The notes under the pieces are model-generated. The model saw only the letters and a program-made list of their open reading frames with translations, ran no database searches and was not told the origin of the DNA. The position numbers were made by a program, and so were the translations under genes. Below are positions 1-7,886 of a stretch of DNA of 64,000 nt, in pieces. The stretch's first letter is position 1; the number at the start of each line of letters is the position of its first letter. Source of the DNA: JAKCDU01 sp035551615 (GTDB lineage Bacteria > Actinomycetota > Acidimicrobiia > Acidimicrobiales > Palsa-688); the NCBI GenBank assembly GCA_035551615.1, contig DASZNC010000077.1, positions 40,071 through 104,070 on the forward strand. Reading direction: 5' to 3'.

Positions 1-167
1 TCGGCTACGCGGTGGGTGCCCGCCGGGCCGAGCAGTTGACCGGTCCGCTGATGGTCCTGGGCCCGGCGGCGGCGGTCGGGCCGGCCCGGGACCGGGTCGT
101 GGGCCAGGTGGCGTTGGACCGGGCGGTCGGCCGACCGTTGGTGGTCGGATCGGAGCGATCTATCTAG
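1..167 (+). CDS. 3' end of an unidentified gene (partial)
   Basis: The frame beginning at base 3 stays open to a TAG at 165-167, giving the last 54 residues of a protein that starts outside the window. The tail is rich in Gly, Ala, Val and Arg and ends in GSERSI. I recognise no family. It is convergent with the protease gene at 308-1660, and a hairpin lies in the gap, as expected between two gene ends. A second frame is also open here, so the call rests only on frame length and context. Confidence 0.35.
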   Translation, partial: GYAVGARRAEQLTGPLMVLGPAAAVGPARDRVVGQVALDRAVGRPLVVGSERSI

Positions 168-213
168 GGAGCCACGGGCGCAGGCGCCCGGCGCCACCCT
201 CCAGCGCTGCGCC

Positions 214-264
214 CGTTCTGTGGTCGATGTTTGGGGTTAGACCCGTAATTTCGACCACAGAACG
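214..264. terminator. 14-bp perfect inverted repeat, probable bidirectional terminator
   Basis: CGTTCTGTGGTCGA at 214-227 is the exact reverse complement of 251-264. The 23-base loop holds a smaller stem, GGGT (234-237) with ACCC (241-244). A degenerate third copy of the right arm, TGACCACAGAGCG, follows at 271-283. It sits between two convergent gene ends, which favours a terminator, but there is no T-run, and the extra half-site would also fit a protein-binding operator. Confidence 0.5.
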
Positions 265-307
265 GCGGTCTGACCACAGAGCGCGTACCGAAAGGTGCTG
301 AAACGGG

Positions 308-1660
308 CTAGAGATTGGCGTGCCGGGACACGTGATCGGTCCAGGCGTGACCATTCCACCATCGCCACCGGTTGTGACCGGCCGGGTCAGGGTGCCAACC
401 CGGAGGCGGGAATCCAGGTGCCGGCCGGGTGGCGCCAGCGCCGGCGGGTACGGCTGCGCCCAACGCCGGCGTCGGGCCGGCGGGCTCGGGTCCGCCTGCC
501 GACGGCGGGGCCGGCGACCCGGGTGCGACTGCGCCGACCAATGGCGCCGTCGAACCCGACGGACCAGGCGAACCCGGCGGAGCCAGCGGATCGGGCGCCG
601 GCGAACCCGGCGGACCAGACGCCGGCGAACCAGTCGCCGGCCAAGCCGGCCAGCCAGTCGCCGGCGAAGCCGGCCAGCCAGTCGGACCGGGCGCCGGCGA
701 ACCGGGCCAGCCGGTCGGGCCGGGCGCCCCGCCCCACGAACCGGGGCCGGGGCCGGGGCCGGGGCCGGGACCGGCCGGGCCGTAGCCGGGCCAGTGCGGG
801 GCGGCGTAGGCCATCTGGTGGCCACGGTCGCTGCGGGCGACCAGCCACAACGGCAGGCAGGCGATCCAGATGCCCACGACCACGAGCGCGCCGAGCACGA
901 TCAGGCCGGACCAGCGCTGGCCGAAGAAGGCGGCACCGTCCCACATGAAGTGGCAGAGCATCAAAGGAACGACCTGACGGAACCGCAGGTAGATCCAGAA
1001 GTAGAGCGCCGCCCACAGGAGAATCCCGACCACCCCTGGCCCGTAGTAGATGTGGTAGGCCCCTCGCAGCACCAGCGCCACGGTCGTCACTTCCCACCAC
1101 GGCCGGCCGGCCTGGCGGAGAGAGACCACCACGAAGGCCAGGACGACCAGCTCCTCGATGATCCCGGCGGAAGCTGCGTCGAACACGCTGGCCAACAGCT
1201 CGGTGGCGTTCGGGGTGTTGGTGGGCAGGTGCCCGGTCTGGAGAGGCACGTTGACCACCGCACCGGCGATCTGGGCGAAGAAGCACCACCCGCAGATGCG
1301 GACGAACTGGCTCACGTCGACGCCGCCGTCGCGCTTGCGGAGGAGCTTCAGACCGAGGGCGTCCCAGGTGATCCCCCGCCGCCCGGCTATGGCGGTGACG
1401 GCCAGCAGGGCCAGGCCGATCTCACTGATGAGCTCGATGGCTTCGTACCCGTACACCCCCAGGCTGCCGTCCGACGTCGACGGGAAGTCGTGCTGGTGAC
1501 CGCCGACGATCAGGGCGGCGGCGACGATGCCGGCGGCGAAGAAGCCGGCGTAGACGACGAGCACCTCGCCGTAGGCCCGCTTGGCCGAGATCCGGGGGAG
1601 CTCGGGATCGGGCGCGGGCTTCCACCACGACCTCGGAGCAGGCGTCGTCGGGTAGGCCAC
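308..1660 (-). CDS. CPBP family intramembrane protease with C-terminal DUF2510 domain
   Basis: Predicted membrane glutamic protease of the CPBP (CAAX-processing/bacteriocin-related) family, 450 residues, GTG start. Residues about 30-280 are hydrophobic and carry the three family motifs: E169-E170, R199 with Y202-H203, and H237 with D241 (HFMWD). Residues about 290-415 are a Pro/Gly/Ala linker of low complexity. The last 30 residues carry the Trp-rich DUF2510 pattern (PPGWHPDPAG...WWNG..WTDHV), often found at protein ends in actinobacteria and thought to be membrane-associated. Substrate unknown. The gene is divergent from the flippase-like gene at 1726. Confidence 0.85.
   Translation of the reverse strand: MAYPTTPAPRSWWKPAPDPELPRISAKRAYGEVLVVYAGFFAAGIVAAALIVGGHQHDFPSTSDGSLGVYGYEAIELISEIGLALLAVTAIAGRRGITWDALGLKLLRKRDGGVDVSQFVRICGWCFFAQIAGAVVNVPLQTGHLPTNTPNATELLASVFDAASAGIIEELVVLAFVVVSLRQAGRPWWEVTTVALVLRGAYHIYYGPGVVGILLWAALYFWIYLRFRQVVPLMLCHFMWDGAAFFGQRWSGLIVLGALVVVGIWIACLPLWLVARSDRGHQMAYAAPHWPGYGPAGPGPGPGPGPGSWGGAPGPTGWPGSPAPGPTGWPASPATGWPAWPATGSPASGPPGSPAPDPLAPPGSPGPSGSTAPLVGAVAPGSPAPPSAGGPEPAGPTPALGAAVPAGAGATRPAPGFPPPGWHPDPAGHNRWRWWNGHAWTDHVSRHANL
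600..775 (-). repeat. Low-complexity coding repeats including (GGGGCC)4
   Basis: This part of the protease gene encodes the Pro/Gly/Ser/Ala linker. It contains a 24-base periodic repeat around 640-690 (unit AAGCCGGCCAGCCAGTCG plus six bases) and four exact GGGGCC hexamers at 743-766, read on the gene strand as Gly-Pro repeats. The G-runs could form a quadruplex on the + strand. Copy number in such tracts can vary by slippage. Confidence 0.8.
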
Positions 1661-1725
1661 CGCCGCCCAGGGTGCCAGATGGGGGTCACCCTAGGAAGGC
1701 ACCGCCCCGGCTCGGGCTTCGTGGA

Positions 1726-3177
1726 ATGCCAGAATCGGGCGGCTTGAACACCAACGGCAGGACCGAGGACGACCCGGAGCGGCGGGCGGGAGGGGCGGCC
1801 GGCCGTAGCCGCCGGTCCCTGCGTGCGCCCCGGTCACCCCTCGGTGCGCCCCGGCAGCCCCTGAATGCTCCCCGGCTACCCCTCGGTGCGTCCCGGCTAC
1901 CCCTGAATGGGCCCCGCCTGCCCCTGAACGCCCCGCCCGATCCGCCGCTGGTGAAGCCCGGTCCGGGCCGGTTCCGGCGGGCCTGGCCGGTGATCCGGAT
2001 CGTGGTCGCTCTGGCCGCCGTGGGCTTCGCCATCTATGCCGTCTCCGGCAAGACCCAGGAGCTGACCGGCGTCACCAGCTACCTGGACGACCTGCACTGG
2101 TGGTGGATGATCGTCGCCGCCGGCGCTGAACTGCTCTCGTACGCCGCCCTGTCGTCCCTACAGCGCCGGCTGCTCCGGGCTGGGAAGGTCAAGGTGCCGG
2201 CCGAGAGCATGATGGGCATCACCCTGGCCGGCTCGGCCATCCAGTACACGTTCCCGGGCGGCAGCCTCATTTATCTGGCCTACCTGTTCCGCCAGTTCCG
2301 TCGCTGGGGCGCCGACGAGTTGCTCGCCGGCTGGGTGGTCCTGGCCTTCAACCTGGTCACCTTCGTCTCCCTCGCCGCCCTGTCTGCGATCGGCCTGGCC
2401 CTGGCTTTCGGTACCGGCAGCGGCAACGGTCTGGTCGAGTCCATCGGCGGGATCGCCTTCGCCACGCTGCTCCTGATCCTGGTCGTGCGGGAGCGGCGCC
2501 GCCTCCTCCCCTACGTCACCCGGGCGGTGGCCCTGTCGCAGAAGGTGATCCGCCGCCCGTACCCGAACCGGTCGCCGGCTGAGCTGGTCGAGAGCTGGAC
2601 GACCGAACTGGGGGCGGTCAGCCCGTCCCGCCAGGTGTGGATCCGGTCGCTGGTGATGGGCATGTCCAACTGGCTGGCCGACCTGAGCTGCCTGGTCCTG
2701 TCGTTCTTCGCCGTCGGCGTGGGCGTGCCGTGGCGGGGTCTGCTGCTGGCCTACACCGCCGGCCAGCTGGCATCCTCCCTACCGATCACGCCGGGCGGCC
2801 TGGGGGCGGTCGAGGGCAGCCTCACCATCGCCCTCGTCAACTTCGGCGGGGGGGCCGAGTCCACCGTCGCCGCCGTACTCCTGTACCGGTTGATCTCCTT
2901 CTGGATGATGCTCCCGATCGGATGGGCGTCCTGGACGGTCCTGGCCCTCTCCGGGCGCCGATCCGGCACCCCCGTCGCCGACCGCCCCGATGCGCCGATC
3001 GAAGGACCCAGCTCCGGCCCGTCCGTCCCCGACCGCCCCGACGCACCGACCGACGGAAGCTACGGGGGCCCGCCCGTCCCCGACCGCCCCGACGCACCGG
3101 CCGACGGAAGAAACGGGGGCCCGCCCATCCCCGACCGCCCCGACGCACCGGCGGTAGATTCCGGGGGCCAGGAGTGA
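1726..3177 (+). CDS. Lysylphosphatidylglycerol synthase TM-region / UPF0104 family membrane protein
   Basis: Integral membrane protein of the YbhN/LPG_synthase_TM family, with about eight hydrophobic segments after residue 100 and the family's late motif around ITPGGLGAVEGSL. Members lack the soluble lysyl-transferase domain; many sit next to glycan genes and are suspected lipid or isoprenoid flippases. An ATG at 1726 is used here; an in-frame GTG at 1672 would add 18 residues, and neither has a good ribosome binding site. The N-terminus and C-terminus are built of short tandem repeats. Its TGA overlaps the ATG of the lipoprotein gene by one base (TGATG). Confidence 0.8.
   Translation: MPESGGLNTNGRTEDDPERRAGGAAGRSRRSLRAPRSPLGAPRQPLNAPRLPLGASRLPLNGPRLPLNAPPDPPLVKPGPGRFRRAWPVIRIVVALAAVGFAIYAVSGKTQELTGVTSYLDDLHWWWMIVAAGAELLSYAALSSLQRRLLRAGKVKVPAESMMGITLAGSAIQYTFPGGSLIYLAYLFRQFRRWGADELLAGWVVLAFNLVTFVSLAALSAIGLALAFGTGSGNGLVESIGGIAFATLLLILVVRERRRLLPYVTRAVALSQKVIRRPYPNRSPAELVESWTTELGAVSPSRQVWIRSLVMGMSNWLADLSCLVLSFFAVGVGVPWRGLLLAYTAGQLASSLPITPGGLGAVEGSLTIALVNFGGGAESTVAAVLLYRLISFWMMLPIGWASWTVLALSGRRSGTPVADRPDAPIEGPSSGPSVPDRPDAPTDGSYGGPPVPDRPDAPADGRNGGPPIPDRPDAPAVDSGGQE
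1825..1929 (+). repeat. Five 21-bp in-frame repeats encoding [AG][PS]RxPL[GN]
   Basis: Five consecutive 21-base units encode the heptads APRSPLG, APRQPLN, APRLPLG, ASRLPLN and GPRLPLN. They lie in the cytosolic-looking N-terminal tail before the first membrane segment. They give a basic, proline-spaced, probably disordered region. Confidence 0.9.
2980..3174 (+). repeat. Four 51-bp in-frame repeats encoding DRPDAPxxG
   Basis: Units of 51 bases at 2980-3030, 3031-3081, 3082-3132 and a shortened fourth to 3174 encode 17-residue copies that each begin DRPDAP. They form the C-terminal tail of the flippase-like protein after its last membrane segment. The high identity between copies suggests recent expansion by slippage. 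Confidence 0.9.
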
Positions 3178-3611
3178 TGCGGATGACGACCGGTCGGGTG
3201 CTCGCCAGCGTGGGCCTGCTCGTCGGCCTGGCCGGGTGCACCCATACCCCCGGCCTCTCCAACGGCTCGGTGTCGGTGTGTTACCGGGCCATCCCGGTGG
3301 GCCGCTCGGTCATCAACGATCCCCGCGCCAAACTGGTCGGCATCCACCGCATCGCCGCCGACCGGGTTCCGAGCCGGTCGTCGACCATCGCCCCGACCAC
3401 CACCTCCGCCACCGGCAACCTGGCCGACAACGACACGACCGTCTGCGCCATGGCCTTCAAGGGTGATTTCACCGCCGGTCAGGTCGAAGGGGCCCCGTCG
3501 TCCCAGCACGGCGACTACGCCATCGTCGTGGTGACCAGCCACAGCCTGAAGCTGGTGCGGGCGTTCGTCGTCGACACGCTCCCGCCCGGGATGGGCGGGC
3601 GGAAGTACTGA
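3177..3611 (+). CDS. Small lipoprotein of unknown function
   Basis: 144 residues. The first 21 residues are a lipoprotein signal peptide: basic start (MRMTTGR), hydrophobic stretch, then the lipobox LAGC with Cys21 as the predicted lipidated residue. The mature part has no family I recognise; it has two further Cys (C39, C92) that could form a disulfide outside the membrane. The start ATG overlaps the upstream TGA and the stop overlaps the downstream ATG, both as TGATG, so the three genes 1726-4642 are translationally coupled. Confidence 0.75.
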   Translation: MRMTTGRVLASVGLLVGLAGCTHTPGLSNGSVSVCYRAIPVGRSVINDPRAKLVGIHRIAADRVPSRSSTIAPTTTSATGNLADNDTTVCAMAFKGDFTAGQVEGAPSSQHGDYAIVVVTSHSLKLVRAFVVDTLPPGMGGRKY

Positions 3612-4642
3612 TGATCAAATATCTGGGCTCCAAGCGGCGCCTCGTCCCCGTACTGGGCGAGCTGCTCGAGCGGTCGGGGGTGGACCGGGCCCTGGACCTG
3701 TTCACCGGCACGACGCGTGTGGCCCAGGAATGGAAGCGGCGGGGGGCCCATGTCACGGCCGTCGACTCGGCCCGCTACGCCGCCGTGCTGGCCCGTTGCT
3801 ACATAGAGACGGACCTGTCCGAGGTGGATGTGGAGGGAATCCGGGCCGTCCTTTGCCAACTGCAAGAGCTGGAGGGCCATGACGGTTACGTCACCGAGAC
3901 CTTCAGCCGCAACGCCCGGTTCTTCCAGGAGCACAACGCCCGGCGCATCGACGCCATCCGCGACGCCATCGACGAGGGCTGGCGGGGCCATCCGTGGGAG
4001 CCGGTGCTGCTGACGTCGCTACTGCAGGCGGCCGATCGGGTGGACTCGACCACCGGCGTGCAGATGGCCTATCTGAAGAGCTGGGCGCCCCGCTCCTACC
4101 AGCCGCTCGAGCTGAGGATGCCGGAACTGCTTGCCGGGCCGGGACGGGCCGTGCACGGCGACATCACCGAGGTGGTCGCCACCCTGGACGAGGCCGGGCT
4201 GGCCTACCTCGACCCGCCCTACAACCAGCACCGCTACGGCGGCAACTACCACGTCTGGGAGACGCTGATGGCCTGGGACGCCCCCGAGCACTACGGCGTG
4301 GCCTGCAAGCGGGTCGACCTGCGGGAGCCGTCGACCGCCAGCGTCTTCAACCGTCGCCGGGAGGCCCCCGCCGCCCTGGCCCGCCTCATCGCCGAGGTGC
4401 CGGCCGAGACGATCGTCATCTCGGGCAGCGACGAGGGGTGGATCGGGGTCGACGACCTGGCCGACATGGCCGCCGGGCGGGGGCCGGTCGAGGTCATGGC
4501 GTTCGACTCCAAGCGCTATGTCGGCGCCCAGATCGGCATTCACAACCCACAAGGTCAAAGGGTGGGCCGCGTCGGCCGCACCCGCAACGTGGAGTACATC
4601 ATCCTGGCTGGAGCCCGGGCCAGGCAGATGGTCAGCCGGTAA
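3611..4642 (+). CDS. D12-class N6-adenine DNA methyltransferase (Dam-like)
   Basis: Transfers a methyl group from SAM to adenine N6 in DNA. 343 residues, with the D12-class order: an N-terminal KYLGSKRR motif (residues 3-10), the SAM-binding FTGTTRVA motif near residue 34 and the catalytic DPPY at D201-Y204. No restriction endonuclease gene is beside it, so it looks like a solitary enzyme, perhaps regulatory or protective. It closes a coupled operon with a membrane protein and a lipoprotein. Its last 11 bases overlap the end of the convergent sigma factor gene. Recognition site cannot be read from the sequence. Confidence 0.85.
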   Translation: MIKYLGSKRRLVPVLGELLERSGVDRALDLFTGTTRVAQEWKRRGAHVTAVDSARYAAVLARCYIETDLSEVDVEGIRAVLCQLQELEGHDGYVTETFSRNARFFQEHNARRIDAIRDAIDEGWRGHPWEPVLLTSLLQAADRVDSTTGVQMAYLKSWAPRSYQPLELRMPELLAGPGRAVHGDITEVVATLDEAGLAYLDPPYNQHRYGGNYHVWETLMAWDAPEHYGVACKRVDLREPSTASVFNRRREAPAALARLIAEVPAETIVISGSDEGWIGVDDLADMAAGRGPVEVMAFDSKRYVGAQIGIHNPQGQRVGRVGRTRNVEYIILAGARARQMVSR

Positions 4643-5567
4643 GGAGCTCCCGGGCGCCACGGTCGGTCGAGGGGTGGCGCAGCTTGGACATGGCCCGGGC
4701 CTCGATCTGGCGGATGCGCTCACGGGTGAGGCTGAAATGCTCGCCGACCTCGTCGAGGGTCCGGGGCTCGCCCCGATCCAGGCCGAAGCGGAGGCGCAGG
4801 ATTTCCCGCTCCCGTTCGTCGAGGGCGATGAGCATCTTGTTGACCTCGCCGGACAGAAGAGCAGCGGCGGCGGCGTCGAACGGCGATACCGCAGAGCGGT
4901 CCTCCACGACATCGCCCAACTCGGCGTCGCCGTCCTCGCGGAGCGGTTCCGACAGCGACAGCGGCTCGGCCGCGTGACGGAGGATCTCGGTGACCTTCTC
5001 CTCCTCGAGCTCGAGGTCGGCGGCCAGTTCGGCGACCGTCGGGCGCCGGCCCAGCTGGCCCTCGAGGCGACCGCGGGCCTTGGTGACCCGGGTCAGGAGA
5101 TCGCCGGCGTGGACGGGCAGGCGCACCGTGCGGCCGGTGTTGGCGATACCGCGGGTGATGGCCTGGCGGATCCACCAGGTGGCGTAGGTCGAGAACTTGA
5201 AGCCCTTGCGCCAGTCGAACTTCTCGACCGCGTGCATCAGGCCCAGGTTGCCTTCCTGGACCAGGTCGAGGAGCGGTAGCTCGGCGGCCTGGTACTTCTT
5301 GGCGATGGACACGACCAACCGGAGGTTGGCCTTGACGAACGTCTCGGCGGCATCGTCACCATCACGGATCAGCCGGCGTAGCTCCCGCTTGCGAGCCGGG
5401 GTGATCTGCTTGCCGGAAGCCATCTCGGTACGCGCCTCGCGACCCGCCTCGATAGCCTGCGCCAAACGCGCTTCGTCGTCCTTGGTGAGCAGGGCATGCT
5501 TACCGATGTCGTTCAGGTAGAGGCGGACCAGGTCTTCCTCCGGCTGAGCGGCGTGGTTGTTGGGCAC
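4632..5567 (-). CDS. RNA polymerase sigma factor, sigma-70 group 2 (RpoD/SigB-like)
   Basis: 311 residues, GTG start with GAGGA five bases upstream. It has region 1.2 (LVRLYLNDIG), regions 2.1-2.4 (DLVQEGNLGLMHAVEKFDW then FSTYATWWIRQAITR), region 3 (GRRPTVAELA) and region 4 with the helix-turn-helix ending RIRQIEARAMSKLRHP. Region 2.4/4.2 match the primary-sigma type, so it should read classical -10/-35 promoters. It lacks region 1.1 and the long non-conserved insert of primary RpoD, hence group 2. Stops within the end of the convergent methyltransferase gene. Confidence 0.9.
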   Translation of the reverse strand: MPNNHAAQPEEDLVRLYLNDIGKHALLTKDDEARLAQAIEAGREARTEMASGKQITPARKRELRRLIRDGDDAAETFVKANLRLVVSIAKKYQAAELPLLDLVQEGNLGLMHAVEKFDWRKGFKFSTYATWWIRQAITRGIANTGRTVRLPVHAGDLLTRVTKARGRLEGQLGRRPTVAELAADLELEEEKVTEILRHAAEPLSLSEPLREDGDAELGDVVEDRSAVSPFDAAAAALLSGEVNKMLIALDEREREILRLRFGLDRGEPRTLDEVGEHFSLTRERIRQIEARAMSKLRHPSTDRGARELLTG

Positions 5568-5627
5568 TCGTCCTCGTCTTCTTCTGCTGTACCCGGACAG
5601 GAACTGTGGCTCTCCGCCAGAACGTGA

Positions 5628-5656
5628 ATACTACCCGATCAAGGCCATTTCGTGAA
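5628..5656 (-). promoter_or_regulatory. Candidate sigma-70 promoter of the sigma factor gene
   Basis: On the minus strand a TTCACG -35 (5656-5651) and a TAGTAT -10 (5633-5628) are separated by 17 bases. Each matches four of six consensus bases. The predicted leader to the GTG at 5567 is about 55 bases and contains a good ribosome binding site. Confidence 0.4.
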
Positions 5657-5718
5657 GGGCATCACCACAGCGAATGTCCAGCTTAGGGCGGTTGACCGGC
5701 AGAGAGGCCTACCCTGGC

Positions 5719-6297
5719 ATGGTGATCACGGACCGGGCCCAGTCGTCGAGAGGGGTCGGGAATTCGTCGATTCCCGCTCCCGGGGCGGTGGCCTGGCTCT
5801 CCGACAGCGAGCAGGCCATCTGGCGGCGCCTGCTCTCGGTGGAGTCCCGGCTGCAGGACCGCCTCGATCAGGAGTTGCGGGCCGGGCACCGGTTGACGCT
5901 GGCCGAGTACGGGGTTCTGGTGAACCTGTCCGAGTCGGGGCCCGACGGCCTGCGCATGTCCGACCTGGCCGAACGCCTGCTCCTGTCCCGCAGCGGGCTG
6001 ACCCGCCGGATCGACGCCATGGTCCGCCGCGGGCTGGTCACCCGCCGGTCGTGCCCGGCCGACGGGCGGGGATCGATGGCCCAGCTGACCGATGAGGGCG
6101 CGGCCCGCCTGGAGGAGGCGGCCCCGACCCACGTGGCCGGGGTCCGCCGTTATCTGATCGATGTGCTGGCCGGGTCGCTGGAAGCCCTGGACGCCGGATT
6201 GGACCGGCTGGAGGGGGCGCTGGGCCAGGACGGTCCGAGCTGCGCAACCGCCTGCGACGACGACGGCGGCGACGAGGGCTGCTGCCCCGGCGACTGA
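5719..6297 (+). CDS. MarR family transcriptional regulator with Cys-rich acidic tail
   Basis: Winged-helix repressor type, 192 residues. The winged helix spans about residues 60-125: LTLAEYGVLVNLSE, then the recognition helix MSDLAERLLLSRSGLTRRIDAMVRRGLV, then the wing RRSCPADGRGSMAQLTDEG. Flanking helices would form the dimer. The last 20 residues are unusual: they hold four Cys (two in CATAC, two in EGCC) among Asp/Gly, which could bind metal or sense oxidation. Start is uncertain: ATG 5719, GTG 5722 (six bases after a TACCCT box) or ATG 5674. It is divergent from the sigma factor gene; target genes unknown. Confidence 0.85.
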   Translation: MVITDRAQSSRGVGNSSIPAPGAVAWLSDSEQAIWRRLLSVESRLQDRLDQELRAGHRLTLAEYGVLVNLSESGPDGLRMSDLAERLLLSRSGLTRRIDAMVRRGLVTRRSCPADGRGSMAQLTDEGAARLEEAAPTHVAGVRRYLIDVLAGSLEALDAGLDRLEGALGQDGPSCATACDDDGGDEGCCPGD

Positions 6298-6382
6298 TCG
6301 GGACTGCTGCCGGGCGGCCGCCCGGCGATTGATCGGCCCGTGGGGCCGGACGGCCGGCCGGGGGGCGTCGGGCAATCAGGTG

Positions 6383-6718
6383 TCAGCCGGGCTCGTCACC
6401 GGTGACCACCCGGCCTCCCTTTTCGATCCAACCGTTGGTGCCTCCGGCCACCGAGACCGCCGAATAACCGGCGTCGACCAGCGCCTTGGTGGCCTTCAGG
6501 CTGCGCCCGCCGACCGCACAGATCACATAGAGCGGGTCGGCCTCCGGAATCTCCTCCTGACGGGCGGACAGCTCGGGCAGCGGGATGAGCACGGCGCCGG
6601 GCACATGGGCCGTCTGGTACTCGTCGGGGTTGCGGACGTCGAGCACTGTGGCGCCGGCGGCGAAGGCCGTGGCGAACTCGTCCAGGTCGACTTCGAGCGG
6701 TTTCTGGTCTCCGGCCAT
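6383..6718 (-). CDS. Rhodanese-domain sulfurtransferase
   Basis: Single rhodanese domain of 111 residues. It has the start motif VLDVRNPDEYQTAHVPGA and the active-site loop CAVGGRS with catalytic Cys67, then the closing motif GGTNGW. Such proteins move sulfane sulfur to acceptors through a Cys persulfide; the acceptor is unknown. It is the last gene of the pyrE-pdxH-rhodanese operon, 19 bases after pdxH. It is cytosolic, with no signal peptide. Confidence 0.9.
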   Translation of the reverse strand: MAGDQKPLEVDLDEFATAFAAGATVLDVRNPDEYQTAHVPGAVLIPLPELSARQEEIPEADPLYVICAVGGRSLKATKALVDAGYSAVSVAGGTNGWIEKGGRVVTGDEPG

Positions 6719-6737
6719 TCACCATGTGTACCAGAGG

Positions 6738-7316
6738 TCACGGAGCCAGCCGGCGCTGCTCCCAACCCTCTCCCAGCCGCCGGTACTGGAACCGGTCGTG
6801 CATCCGGAACTCCCCCTGCTGCCAGAACTCGATCTCGACCGGCCGGACGCGGTAACCGCCCCACGAGGTGGGCCGGGGCACCTCCTGTCCGGCGAAGCGG
6901 TCCTCGGTCTCCGACCAGAGCCGTTCGAGGGCCTCCCGGGACTCGACCGGTCGGCTCTGGGCCGACGCCCAGGCGGCCAGCTGGGAGCCCCGCGGTCGGC
7001 TGGCGAAGTAGGCATCGGACTGGTCGTCGTCGACCATCTCGACCGGGCCGGCGGCCCGCACCTGGCGGTCGGTGACCGACCACCGGAAGGCGATCGACGC
7101 CCACGGATTGGCCGCCAGCTCGATGCCCTTCCGGCTGTCGCGGTTCGTGTAGAACACGAACCCCCGCTCGTCGTGGGCCCGCATCAGGACGAAGCGGACG
7201 GAGGACCGCCCGTCGGCCGTGCTCGTCGCCACCGCCATCGCCTCCGGCTCCGGCTGACCGGCGGCCACGGCGTGGGCGAACCAGTCGTCGAACTGGGCGT
7301 ACGGATCGTCGAGCAA
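6738..7316 (-). CDS. pdxH: Pyridoxamine 5'-phosphate oxidase
   Basis: FMN enzyme that oxidises pyridoxamine or pyridoxine phosphate to pyridoxal phosphate. 192 residues, a normal length for the family. Visible marks are the FMN/PLP-binding N-terminal sheet (SSVRFVLMRAHDERGFVFYTN), the SRKGIEL stretch, and the diagnostic C-terminus with WGGYRVRP and the basic end YRRLGEGWEQRRLAP. Start is TTG at 7316, five bases after the pyrE stop, so the two genes are co-transcribed. Confidence 0.93.
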   Translation of the reverse strand: MLDDPYAQFDDWFAHAVAAGQPEPEAMAVATSTADGRSSVRFVLMRAHDERGFVFYTNRDSRKGIELAANPWASIAFRWSVTDRQVRAAGPVEMVDDDQSDAYFASRPRGSQLAAWASAQSRPVESREALERLWSETEDRFAGQEVPRPTSWGGYRVRPVEIEFWQQGEFRMHDRFQYRRLGEGWEQRRLAP

Positions 7317-7321
7317 GCCGG

Positions 7322-7873
7322 CTACAGAGGCTCAATGCCGAGGTCGACCCACGTGAGCAGGGGCTCCCAAGCGATGCCGCTGGCATCGAAGCGCTCGGCG
7401 ACGGCCGGGCTCCGATCGAGCAGGGCGGTGGCGCCGATGACGTGGGCGCCCAGATCGGTGACCTTCTCGGCTGCCCGCAGCAGGGACGCGCCCGTGGACA
7501 CCACGTCCTCGACCATCAGCACCCGGTCCCCGGCCTGCATCCGGGTCCCCTCGATCCACGATCCCCGGCCATGGCCCTTGGCCTCCTTGCGGACGGAGAA
7601 CCACCGCTTACCGCTGATCAGGGCGATGCCCACGGCCAGCGCGTCGGCGCCCATGGTGGGGCCGCCGACGGCGTCGAAGCTGTCGCCGAACAGCTCTATG
7701 GCCGCCTCGGCCGCCAGCCGCAGCCCGGCACCGGTGGCGATGGCGAACTTCCCGTCGATGTAATCGTGACTCCACCCGCCGGAACTGAGCTGGAACGGCT
7801 CTTCTCTCCGTTCGTAACCGGTCCGGCGGACCAGGTCGGCCAGGGGCCGCCTGGATGCAGTATCGAGAGGCAC
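7322..7873 (-). CDS. pyrE: Orotate phosphoribosyltransferase
   Basis: Makes orotidine monophosphate from orotate and PRPP in pyrimidine synthesis. 183 residues with the PRPP-binding signature VLMVEDVVSTGAS and the upstream SGKRWFSVRKEAKGHG loop, whose KEAKxHG pattern is typical of OPRTase. The GTG start lies seven bases after a TAATCT box, so the mRNA is probably leaderless. It leads an operon with pdxH and a rhodanese. Confidence 0.93.
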   Translation of the reverse strand: MPLDTASRRPLADLVRRTGYERREEPFQLSSGGWSHDYIDGKFAIATGAGLRLAAEAAIELFGDSFDAVGGPTMGADALAVGIALISGKRWFSVRKEAKGHGRGSWIEGTRMQAGDRVLMVEDVVSTGASLLRAAEKVTDLGAHVIGATALLDRSPAVAERFDASGIAWEPLLTWVDLGIEPL

Positions 7874-7880
7874 GGGGTCG

Positions 7881-7886
7881 AGATTA
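7881..7886 (-). promoter_or_regulatory. -10 box of pyrE (leaderless)
   Basis: TAATCT on the minus strand lies seven bases before the GTG of pyrE at 7873, placing transcription start at or next to the start codon. The box overlaps the TAA stop codon of the upstream helicase gene. Confidence 0.55.

Noticed and set aside
320..1747. 475-codon + strand frame antisense to the CPBP protease
   Set aside because: Low-complexity Arg/Gly/Pro product; the opposite strand has the protease motifs and membrane helices.
5674..5718. 15-residue N-terminal extension of MarR
   Set aside because: No ribosome binding site at ATG 5674 and better-placed starts at 5719 and 5722.
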